DNA from: Ostreococcus lucimarinus CCE9901
Lineage: Eukaryota > Chlorophyta > Mamiellophyceae > Mamiellales > Bathycoccaceae
DNA: 64,000 bases
Direction: 5' to 3'
NCBI RefSeq assembly: GCF_000092065.1
Contig: NC_009358.1
Coordinates: 620,001 to 684,000 of the forward strand
Of this stretch, positions 37,173 through 45,206 are shown one piece after another (position 1 is the first letter of the stretch; each line of letters opens with the position of its first letter). The position numbers and the translations under genes were made by a program. The notes under the pieces were generated by a model that saw nothing but the letters and a program-made list of their open reading frames with translations, was not told the origin of the DNA and did no database searches.

Positions 37173-39812
37173 ATGATGACGATCGCGCGCGGCGCGCGCG
37201 CGAGCGGATGCGCGACCGCGCGGCGCGCGCTGCGGCAGCGGGATCGCGCGCGCGGCGCGGTCGGCGCGCGCGCGCGCGGCGATGATTTCATCGCGACGCT
37301 GCGGCGGCGACGCGCGCGGGCGACGACGACGACGACGACGCGCGCGACGCCGACGGCGCGGCTCGCGGGCGTGATCGACGTGAAACGCGTGACGGAAGTC
37401 GCGGGCACGGCGGCGCTGGAGGTGTCGAAGAGCGTGCGCATGCGAGGCGTGGAGGCGCCGGATGTGGATAAATCGTACGTCGCGCGGTCGAGCGCGTTGG
37501 AGATGGACGAGGACGGATTGCCGCTGGTGTACGATAAAGCACAGATTCAAAAGTACTGGGATAAGCAAGGCGGGGCGTTGCAACGACGATGGGGGGAGTT
37601 TTTAAGCCTGAGCGTGCCGTTTTTGACGAAAGTGGCGACGCTCGCCATCACGGGCGGAAGCGCCGAGTTGAGCAAAAACGACAGAGCGTTGGCGAAGGAT
37701 GCGAGGATAATCATCGAAAAGCTTGGACCGACGTACATCAAGGCGGGGCAGATGATGAGCGTGAGACCGGACGTGTTGCCGCAGGCGGCGCTGGACGAGT
37801 TGGCGGTGTTGCAAGATTCGGTCAAGGCGTTCGAGACGTCGGTCGCCATCGATACCATAGAGAGTGAGCTCGGCGGGCCTTTGGCTGAATTCTTCGATGA
37901 AATTAGCGAAACACCCGTCGCGGCGGCGTCGCTGGCGCAAGTGTATCGCGCGAAACTGAAGGGCAAGGATGAGTACGTCGCTGTCAAAGTGCAACGGCCT
38001 AAGATTTTGGACACCGTGTCGAAGGACTTGTACGTGTTGCGTCGCGCGGCGGAGGTGTATCAAGGCTTGATTGAGCGTTTCGCGCCGCAACAGCGCACGG
38101 ATTACGTCGGTTTATTGAACGAATGGGCGGTCGGCTTTTACACCGAGCTTGATTTCTTGAACGAAGCTGCGAATCAGCAAAAGCTGCGCGACCTGTTGAT
38201 GCAAGAGGAAGTCAAGGACATTTACGTGCCAGAGGTGAAACACGAGCTTTGCACGCGTCGTATCCTCGTAACTGAATGGATGGACGGCGTCAAACTGAGC
38301 GATTGCCCGCCAGAAGAGATTCGCGAGTTGGTCGGCATCGGTCAAGAGTGTTTCCTCGTGCAGCTTTTGCAAGTTGGCTTCTTTCACAGCGATCCGCACC
38401 CTGGAAATTTGATGAAGCTCAACGATCCGTCCAAGGGCAAGCTGGCGCTTTTGGATTTTGGACTCGTGGCTTCTATTCAACAAGAAGACATGGACACCAT
38501 GGTGAGCTCGATCATTCACTTGGCGAACAAGGATTACCCAAGTCTGGTCGACGACTTCATCAATCTTAAAATTTTACCGACGGACTGCGACCGGGCCAAG
38601 GTCGTGCCGTTGATGGATAAAGCGCTGTCACCGTACGTCAAGGGTGGTGGTGCGAAAAAGTACGAAGCTGAACTGAAGCGCATGTACAACATGGATGGAT
38701 CGTTGAGTTCCACCGCCGGGGGATTTCAAGCGATGACGCAGGATTTGTTGACGGTGTTGAACGACATCCCGTTCTCGATTCCGCCGTATTTCGCACTCCT
38801 CGGACGCGCTGTCGTGACGCTCGAGGGCATCGCGCTTCTGGGCAACCCGGATTATAGGCTCGTGATGGAGGCGTACCCATTCGTCGCTCGAAAGTTGCTT
38901 CGCGAAGACCGTCCGGAGGCGCAGCGGGCGTTGCAGGAGGTGTTGTATGCCTCGACGCAAGGCGGTGGGAGCATTTTGCAAGGACGTCGACTCGCAGTGA
39001 TGTTGAACAGCGCAATGGGCATCGTGGCGAAGAGCGAAGACGTGTTTGTCGATTTAGAAACCATTCCGGAAGACGCCGCGACGCTGGACCAATCGTTGAA
39101 GTATTTACTTCAGCCGCAAGCGGCGAGCTTACGGAACTTGCTCGAGCGTGAGGCGGAGACTGCGGCTGATTTGCTCTTGCGCCAGTCGCTGCGAAAGGGC
39201 GCGACGCGCCTCTTCGCGCAATTGCCGAAGCCGCCATCCTGGTTGCCGTTCGCGAGCTCGCTGCCGAATCCGCTCGATATCAGTGGGCCAGTATTGTTAC
39301 CGGTCCGCGGAAGCTCCACGCCAGCGCCGGCTTTCGCGTCGCCGGGGCAGTTATTGGACCTCGCCGCGCCACAGCTCGATCTCGAAGAGGAGGTGTTTGC
39401 GATCTCCCTCGGGGATTTGGCCGCCGGTCTGATTGGTAAAGATGCGGCGACGGTATTGACCGGTGATGCGTTCCTCGAGCCGGAGGCCATCGCGGCGCTG
39501 TTCTTGAGCATCATCGCCACGGGCGAGTTACCCATCGGTAGCAGTCAAGAGGTGCGACAGTTGGCGGCAAACGCTCGCGATTCGCTTCGCCGCGTCACTC
39601 CAGAAGGCGAAGAGAGCGAAGAGCAAAGCTTCGAAGACTTGATCGCCGCCGTGCAGAGGCTCGATGAGAACGAGCGCGAGGTCTTGCAGGCCACTACCTC
39701 GCGAGTCATCTCTCGTGTGTACGATAAGTTCTGCGATCGCCTCGTGCCACTGACGGGCGGCGCTCCCGTGGCCGTCGACGAAGTGTCGTCGGTGGCTTTG
39801 AACGCGCGATGA
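37173..39812 (+). CDS. ABC1/UbiB-type atypical kinase, plastid-targeted
   Basis: An 879-residue ABC1K (ADCK/UbiB) protein. The first 70 residues are an Arg/Ala/Thr-rich transit peptide. Hallmarks: the KxGQ motif IKAGQMMSVRPDVLPQAAL near 190, the Ala-rich loop PVAAASLAQVYRAKLKG near 248 replacing the usual glycine loop, VAVKVQRP near 269, FHSDPHPGNLMKL near 405 and metal-binding LLDFGLVAS near 429. The C-terminal 350 residues form a helical extension. Plastid members reside in plastoglobules and thylakoids and regulate prenyl-lipid and quinone metabolism. The long C-terminal extension resembles the plant ABC1K1/ABC1K3 group, though the specific orthologue was not settled. Confidence 0.93.
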   Translation: MMTIARGARASGCATARRALRQRDRARGAVGARARGDDFIATLRRRRARATTTTTTRATPTARLAGVIDVKRVTEVAGTAALEVSKSVRMRGVEAPDVDKSYVARSSALEMDEDGLPLVYDKAQIQKYWDKQGGALQRRWGEFLSLSVPFLTKVATLAITGGSAELSKNDRALAKDARIIIEKLGPTYIKAGQMMSVRPDVLPQAALDELAVLQDSVKAFETSVAIDTIESELGGPLAEFFDEISETPVAAASLAQVYRAKLKGKDEYVAVKVQRPKILDTVSKDLYVLRRAAEVYQGLIERFAPQQRTDYVGLLNEWAVGFYTELDFLNEAANQQKLRDLLMQEEVKDIYVPEVKHELCTRRILVTEWMDGVKLSDCPPEEIRELVGIGQECFLVQLLQVGFFHSDPHPGNLMKLNDPSKGKLALLDFGLVASIQQEDMDTMVSSIIHLANKDYPSLVDDFINLKILPTDCDRAKVVPLMDKALSPYVKGGGAKKYEAELKRMYNMDGSLSSTAGGFQAMTQDLLTVLNDIPFSIPPYFALLGRAVVTLEGIALLGNPDYRLVMEAYPFVARKLLREDRPEAQRALQEVLYASTQGGGSILQGRRLAVMLNSAMGIVAKSEDVFVDLETIPEDAATLDQSLKYLLQPQAASLRNLLEREAETAADLLLRQSLRKGATRLFAQLPKPPSWLPFASSLPNPLDISGPVLLPVRGSSTPAPAFASPGQLLDLAAPQLDLEEEVFAISLGDLAAGLIGKDAATVLTGDAFLEPEAIAALFLSIIATGELPIGSSQEVRQLAANARDSLRRVTPEGEESEEQSFEDLIAAVQRLDENEREVLQATTSRVISRVYDKFCDRLVPLTGGAPVAVDEVSSVALNAR

Positions 39813-39899
39813 ACACGCACATTGCTTTTTAGGACACCTGTGTAAGATATATATAAGCGAAAGTCGATTCTTTAATTAAATCCTACCGAGCTACTGATA

Positions 39900-41391
39900 T
39901 CAGCTTTGGTGCAATTGCGCGAAGTAATCCTTGTACAGACCTTCGCGAATGGACATGAAGCCGGCGATGTATCGCTTGTACTGCTGCAAGCGCGCGAGCT
40001 CCTTCTTCGTGAGCAACGTATGCAATCGCCACACGACGTGCTTGATGTATTGGATCACGAAATAAGTTATCAAACTCGCACTCAAGGAGTACGCACCGCC
40101 GTGCTTGATACCAGACCAACGAATTTGCCCTTCTCGCGGGAGCAAGCCCTCGAGTTGCGGGACGCGCGGAAGAAGCGTTCTCAAGCCGTGGGCGATGACG
40201 GGCGTCGCACAAATCTCCAAAGCCGCGACGTAAATAGACAAGAACAAGAACACCCACCCGAGGAGCATCAGCGCGATCCCACGGAGCGATCGTTTCAAGT
40301 TATCCTTCTTGTTCAATTCGTTCGTTTTAATAACTTGATCGATGCGATCTTCGATGCGCGTGCAATCCTCCTTCATCGTCGTCAGGTTTTTCTGCACCGT
40401 CAAACGAATCGCTCTATCGATGTCTTCACACACCTCCTCGATAGCGTTCGGAATTGGGACGGTCAAATCGTCTCGTGGCAGATAAATCGTCGGTAATTTG
40501 AACGCGTGCGAATTCTTAATTCGCGAGCTCAAGTTTTGCGTAATCTGAATCAAAACCCGCTGTCGATCGTGCTCCTTCTCTACCTGGTCCGCCTTCGACA
40601 TGTAATACGCCAGCTTGTCCGCGTGGTTCTCATTCAACGCCTCGATGACCTTCATCGTGCGCTTACACAGCGCCTGACCGATCGGGTCAAAGAACACCAA
40701 AATTAAGTCAACGTGGTCGGCGAGCGACTCGATGACTTTCGCCACGTCAAACGGGTAGCACATATCGCCATCCACCAACCCCGGCGAGTCCACGATGTCG
40801 ACGCAACTAAAGTTTTTCTCCTTACTCGTCGAAATCTCGGTAAAAATGTTCGCATTCAAACCCTCGACGTTCTGCACGCCTTCCAAATAATCGTAAAACG
40901 CGAACGTCGCGTCTCCCTTCAGCGTCTCCCGCTTCCTTCCGCTCGTCACGAACGTGAACCCACGCGTCTCGATCGCAACCCCCGTGGTTTGCACGCTCTC
41001 TCCGATGTACCAATTTATGAACGAGCTCTTCCCCGCGGAGTGATTCCCGATGATCATCGCGCTCACCTTCTTCCTCGGCTTGAAGCACTTCACCCTGAGC
41101 AGCGCGTCGTTCGCGATGTCGAGCAACCCGATCGACGTTCGCGACGTCGACGACCCAGCCCCCGGGCTCGGTCCTCGTTCGTACAATTCGTGTATGCTCT
41201 TCAGGATGCGCTCCTGCGCGTCGTCGCGGCGTCGCATCGTCGCCGTCGTCGTCGTCAGTCGTCTCGGTCGCGTCGCTCGCGCGTCGTCGCGTCGCTTTTC
41301 GCGTCGTTTTCGCCCCACGCACGTTCGGCGACATCGCCAGCGCGCCGGCATCGTTCGAGGTGTTCACTCGCTTCGCTTTGCCCGCGCTCAT
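39900..41391 (-). CDS. Dynamin-superfamily (EHD/sarcalumenin-like) GTPase with membrane segments, spliced
   Basis: Exons 41391-41323 and 41213-39900 give 460 residues. The G domain begins at about 60: G1 GNHSAGKSSFINW near 79, G3 VDIVDSPGLVDG near 165, G4-like YYMSKADQV near 215. The G1 sequence is EHD-like, where the P-loop reads N-H-S-x-G-K-S/T-S. Unlike EHD proteins there is no EH domain; instead two hydrophobic segments occur at about 332-358 (ALMLLGWVFLFLSIYVAAL) and 395-415 (LSASLITYFVIQYI), so the protein is probably membrane-anchored. Dynamin relatives with TM helices remodel or fuse membranes. It diverges from PRA1 (191 bp between starts). The exact function is unknown. Confidence 0.85.
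41214..41322 (-). other. Intron of EHD-like GTPase gene (109 nt)
   Basis: On the minus strand: donor GTGCGT at 41322, branch-like GACTGACG, acceptor GCAG ending at 41214. Splicing joins Met-Ser-Ala-Gly-Lys...Ser-Pro-Asn to Glu-Arg-Ile-Leu-Lys in phase 0. Without it, translation could begin at an ATG inside the intron (41237), a weaker alternative. Confidence 0.7.
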
Positions 41392-41582
41392 GCTCGCCGC
41401 GCGCGCGTCCGCGCGTCGTCGTCTGCGGTCGCGCGCGTCGCGTCGTCCCAGCCGTTGGTCGGCGGGACAAGATGATGCGCGACGCGCGCGTCCGCACAGC
41501 GCATCGCGCGAGCTCGCGAGCGCGACGCGGGCGAGAGAAACGCGCGCGGAGGACGTCGCGGCGCGCGCGCGCGCGAGCCGCG

Positions 41583-41589
41583 ATGTCGA

Positions 41590-41625
<36 letters not shown>

Positions 41626-42239
41626 ACGACGTGTTGGACGCGCGCGAAACGCTGGCGGACGGAGGTAAACGCCTCGCGCGCGCGCTCAGGGGACCGTTCG
41701 CGCGCGCGCAGCCGCACTGGAAGTCGTTCGCGCAGTTGACGTTCGCGTGTCCGACCGCGTCGGAGGTGCCGGGGCGGATGAAGAAGAATTTGCAACAGTT
41801 TGGATACTGCTACGTCAGCCTGGCGGCGGCGCTGGCGGCGTATAACGCGCTCTCGCGCGCGCTCCTCGCGGTGATGCTCGCGGGAGCGTTCATCGGACAT
41901 CATTACGTCACGCGCGTTCGACGGGCGCCGATCGAGATCGGTGGGCGAGTCTTCGGCGCGAAGACGCAGGGCGTCGCGTGCGCGGCGGCGACGGCGATTT
42001 TCTTTTGGAAGTTTATCACCGACGTGTTTTTCAGCGCCGCGTCCGTGGCGCTCGCGTTCGCGGCCGCGCACGCGGTGATGCGCGTGCCGGAACCGAAGAC
42101 GGACGAGGACGAGGGCGAGATTCCGTTGTTGCGCGATTTCGCCGCCGCGTACAGGGAGAGCGGCGCCGACGACTACGTCCCGCCGCAAGTCTCATCCACG
42201 GTTCGCGGTCTGTTCGCCTCCGTCTTCGCGCGCAAGTGA
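41583..42239 (+). CDS. PRA1 family (prenylated Rab acceptor) protein
   Basis: A 218-residue membrane protein. After an Ala-Gly repeat from a GCGGGC microsatellite (41592-41622) and an amphipathic region (PFARAQPHWKSFAQLTFACP), the PRA1 hallmark GRMKKNLQQFGYCYVSLAA appears near residue 65, followed by two hydrophobic hairpins (residues 75-110 and 130-160). PRA1/Yip3 proteins sit in ER and Golgi membranes and help Rab GTPases to partition between membrane and GDI. The C-terminus is acidic then basic. The ATG at 41583 is the only in-frame ATG near the domain. Next gene on the strand starts 121 bp downstream. Confidence 0.88.
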
Positions 42240-42360
42240 GGCGAGCGATGTCGCACCAATATAAACGACGCGCGCGTCGGCGCACCGCGCCGCGTCCCGC
42301 GCGTCTCGTGTAACTAATAAAAATCCCAGCGGCTCGACGCTTCGTCCGCACTCGTCGCCG

Positions 42361-42966
42361 ATGCGCGCGAACGCCGACACTCGACTGGCGTACGCGCGCG
42401 TCGAGCTCGTGCCGTATCGCGCCGAACACGTCGAGCGTTACCACGCGTGGATGTCCGACGAGCACCTCCTGGAAGCCACGGCGAGCGAGCGCCTGAGCGC
42501 GGACGAAGAGCTCGCCATGCAGCGCGAGTGGGCGCGCGACGAGCGAAAGTGCACCTTCATCGTCCGCGACGCCGCGACGCACGCGATGATCGGCGACTGC
42601 AACCTCTTCTTCAACGACCACGACGACGACAGGGCGTGCGAGATCGAGATAATGATCGCCGAGCGCGCGTTCAGGCGGCGCGGGCTCGCGCGCGAGACGC
42701 TCGAGGCGTTCACCGCGTACGGCGCGTGTTCGCTCGGCGTCACCACCTTCGTCGCGAAGATCGGGTTCGGCAACGACGCGTCGAACGCGTTGTTTAAATC
42801 GTTCGGTTTCGTCGAGCGGAGTCGAAGCGAGGTGTTCGAGGAGACGACGTACGCGCTGCGCGCTCGCGACGCCGCCGACGCGCCGACGCCGCGGTTCGCC
42901 GACGCGTGGGCGCGAACGACGCGCGATTCCTACGACGCCTTCGAGGCGGCGCGCGCCGTAAAATAA
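42361..42966 (+). CDS. NAT9: GNAT N-acetyltransferase, NAT9-like
   Basis: A 201-residue GNAT acetyltransferase related to NAT9. ARVELVPYRAEHVERYHAWM near residue 11 and the following DEHLLEATASERLSADEE are characteristic. The acetyl-CoA pocket motif A contains RRRGLARETLEAF near 105 (Q/RxxGxA-like loop), and KIGFGNDASNALFKSFGFVE near 135 is the strand-helix of motif B. Animal NAT9 acetylates or stabilises microtubules, and the plant function is unclear. CDS, not UTR, begins at the ATG 42361. Four genes on this strand (PRA1, NAT9, NUDCD2, unknown TM protein) follow one another with short gaps. Confidence 0.88.
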   Translation: MRANADTRLAYARVELVPYRAEHVERYHAWMSDEHLLEATASERLSADEELAMQREWARDERKCTFIVRDAATHAMIGDCNLFFNDHDDDRACEIEIMIAERAFRRRGLARETLEAFTAYGACSLGVTTFVAKIGFGNDASNALFKSFGFVERSRSEVFEETTYALRARDAADAPTPRFADAWARTTRDSYDAFEAARAVK

Positions 42967-42995
42967 CATGACCGCGAGCCGTTTCGCGCGCGCGC

Positions 42996-43038
42996 GATAG
43001 ACGTAGCGATAGATGTAGCGATCAGCGATAGACGTAGC
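42996..43038. repeat. 12-bp repeat gatagacgtagc, three copies
   Basis: Copies at 42996-43007 (exact), 43008-43019 (gatagatgtagc) and 43027-43038 (exact) upstream of the NUDCD2 gene. Possibly regulatory, or slippage. Confidence 0.85.
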
Positions 43039-43088
43039 CGAGCGCCGCGTCGCCGTCTCGGTCGGTCGGTCGTCACTCGCGCGCGCGC

Positions 43089-43571
43089 ATGGACAGACTC
43101 GCGCCGCCCGCGCGGCGCGCGCACGTCCTCGCGTGCGGACGCGTCGCGTACGAGTGGGAGCAAACGCTGGACGCGGTGTCGGTGTACGTGCGCGCGCCGC
43201 CGGGCGCGCGCGGGCGCGACTTGGACGTCGCGCTCGAGCCGACGCGCGCGCGCGTCGGCGTCAAGGGAAACGCGCCGTACATGGAGCACGAGCTCTGGGC
43301 GCGCGTCAAGGCGAGCGAATCCACGTGGACGCTCGCGGACGGCGAGCTCGCGTTGACGCTGGTGAAGGCGACGCGAGGCGAGGCGTGGCGGTCGCCGTTC
43401 GCGGCGCACGGCGACGCGAGCGACGCGAAGGAAGACGAGCGAGATAAGCAGCGGTTGATGCTGGAGCGGTTTCAGGCGGAGAATCCTGGATTCGATTTCA
43501 GCGACGCGAGCTTTAACGGGCAGACGGTGCCGGACGCGTCGACGTTCATGGGAGGGTGCGGCGGCGGGTGA
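43089..43571 (+). CDS. NUDCD2: NudC domain-containing protein 2-like (CS/p23 fold)
   Basis: A 160-residue protein. The CS domain (residues about 18-100) begins YEWEQTLDAVSVYVRAPPG and continues with LEPTRARVGVKGNAPYMEHE and TWTLADGELALTLVKATRGE; the C-terminal tail LERFQAENPGFDFSDASFNG is the NUDCD2 signature. Family members are Hsp90 co-chaperones linked to dynein regulators such as LIS1. No dynein gene is visible here. The gene stops 25 nt before the next start codon on the same strand, which is one of the tightest same-strand gaps in the window. Confidence 0.92.
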   Translation: MDRLAPPARRAHVLACGRVAYEWEQTLDAVSVYVRAPPGARGRDLDVALEPTRARVGVKGNAPYMEHELWARVKASESTWTLADGELALTLVKATRGEAWRSPFAAHGDASDAKEDERDKQRLMLERFQAENPGFDFSDASFNGQTVPDASTFMGGCGGG

Positions 43572-43596
43572 GCGACGCGCGGCACAACGAGACGCG

Positions 43597-44508
43597 ATGG
43601 CGCCCGCGGTGGATGATTACGACGAATCCTACGACGCGCTCGATGACGCGCTGAATGAAGAGTTATCCGCCATCGAGAGCGATTTGATACGTCTGAACTC
43701 GCGGTCGTGGCCGAAACCAGAGGATGGGGAAGACGCGCGCGGGGCGCGTCGGTTTCGCGACGGCGCCGAAGCCGAGCGCGCGGAAGTCGTCGTGCTCGAC
43801 GACGAAGACGGGACCGTGGAGGCGGCCGCGTGGATGACGCGCGCCGAGGATGCCATGGTGCGTGGCGCGCGCGAAGACGGCGCGGTGTCGACGAGGACGG
43901 CGTCGGGGTCGTTCGCGCGCGCCGAGACGAGACGCGACGCCGACGCCGATGAACGAGACTTTCAAACGGACCCGCGTCGCGCGAGATGGACTTTGGCGTT
44001 CTTGCTCGTCTGTCTCTCGCTGTCGTTCGTCGCGTTTGCGTTTAAGCGCGGCGAAGACGGACTGTTGAGCCCGATGCGCGTCGTGGAAAAGTTGGCGTAT
44101 CGCGGCGCGACGAATCGAATCGTCGCGTACTACGATCCGGCGCGCGTCGTCGAGATGCAGCGAAAATGGATCGAGACCCTCATGGATGAAAAGGTGCTCC
44201 TTATCGAGAGATTACGTCGCGCGCGACGCATCGCTGACGAAAACCGCGAATCAGCGCTCGCGTGGCGGCGCGCGTACGTCGACTGTCGCGCCAACAAAAA
44301 CGCCTTCGCCGAGCCGAAGCCAATCGTCGCGAAGCCGCACGACGCCACCTCGTGGTCTCCCGCGTGGTCGTGGTACGCCCATCCTCGATCAAAGTCGACC
44401 GTAAAAACCGTGAACGTGATCCGTCGGTTTTGTCCGATCGTCGCGGAACTCCGACTCCGACGAATCGTCGAGTGGATGGCTCGCCGACTCGTCTCGACGA
44501 AACGATAG
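43597..44508 (+). CDS. Hypothetical single-pass membrane protein
   Basis: A 303-residue protein without recognised domains. The first 130 residues are acidic and helical (DESYDALDDALNEELSAIES) and soluble. One transmembrane segment lies at about 130-150 (WTLAFLLVCLSLSFVAFAF), followed by a second domain with a helical region near 180-240 (RKWIETLMDEKVLLIERLRR) and a basic C-terminus. Topology is uncertain. The first half of exon-like sequence is GC-rich and the coding call rests on the ATG at 43597 and the uninterrupted frame. It starts 25 nt after NUDCD2. Confidence 0.65.
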   Translation: MAPAVDDYDESYDALDDALNEELSAIESDLIRLNSRSWPKPEDGEDARGARRFRDGAEAERAEVVVLDDEDGTVEAAAWMTRAEDAMVRGAREDGAVSTRTASGSFARAETRRDADADERDFQTDPRRARWTLAFLLVCLSLSFVAFAFKRGEDGLLSPMRVVEKLAYRGATNRIVAYYDPARVVEMQRKWIETLMDEKVLLIERLRRARRIADENRESALAWRRAYVDCRANKNAFAEPKPIVAKPHDATSWSPAWSWYAHPRSKSTVKTVNVIRRFCPIVAELRLRRIVEWMARRLVSTKR

Positions 44509-44651
44509 ATGGCGCGTCTTGCCCGCGCGCACGAACGAGCAACGCAAGAACCCATCGCAGACAATGTAACGCAACGCAACGCAGTCACGCACGCATTCAC
44601 CGTTCGTCTACCGATCTACTCAACTACTCTTATTACACATCGACGTTCGCG

Positions 44652-45104
44652 TCAGTTCGTCACCGCCGTCGCCACGATTTTCCCTTGCGTCTCCAAAATC
44701 CCCTCCACGTCCGCCTCCCTGACCCGTCCCTCGGCGACTAGCGCGTGTAACCTCGCCGAGAGCCTTCGCACGCACGCGTCGCGCGCCCCTCGCACCGTGC
44801 CTCCGCAGTGCGTCACCGCGAACGCCGCTCGCCGTCCTCGAAACCCCTCCATCGTCGTCACCGCCCCTCGCACCGCGCGCGCCCGCTCGCGATCGCATCG
44901 CACGACGCACACCCCCGTCATCGCGTCCGCGTATCGCACGCTCAGCGCCGCCACCGCGCGCCCCGCGCCGACGTCGCCAAAGTTTTCCTTGACGGCGTCC
45001 CGAATGGCGTCCAGTAAATCCCTCTCCTTGCGCGCGTCCTCCATCGCGCGCCCGTCGTTGTGCGCGATCTCGACGACCAAGTAGCGGTTCTTGAACCTCA
45101 CCAT
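44652..45104 (-). CDS. POP5: Ribonuclease P/MRP subunit POP5
   Basis: A 150-residue protein of the Pop5/Rpp14 family, part of RNase P (tRNA 5' processing) and RNase MRP (rRNA processing). It opens with the family N-terminus MVRFKNRYLVVEIAHND and continues with LLDAIRDAVKENFGDVGAG, VRYADAMTGVCVVRCDRER and a C-terminal helix. Length is typical. The ATG at 45104 lies 102 bp from the divergent H+-PPase start. It converges with the unknown TM-protein gene, 143 bp away. Confidence 0.92.
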   Translation of the reverse strand: MVRFKNRYLVVEIAHNDGRAMEDARKERDLLDAIRDAVKENFGDVGAGRAVAALSVRYADAMTGVCVVRCDRERARAVRGAVTTMEGFRGRRAAFAVTHCGGTVRGARDACVRRLSARLHALVAEGRVREADVEGILETQGKIVATAVTN

Positions 45105-45206
45105 GGCGCGGCGTCGCGCGAGGCGCGCGCGACGCGGTGTGGCGACGATCGTCTCGTCGATTGTCGTCGCCCGCGGCGGCATTGACGCGCGCGCGAGGGC
45201 GTCGCG

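Noticed and set aside
40713-41582. Plus-strand frame upstream of PRA1
   Set aside because: Antisense to the GTPase gene and Arg/His-rich; the PRA1 domain begins only after the ATG at 41583.
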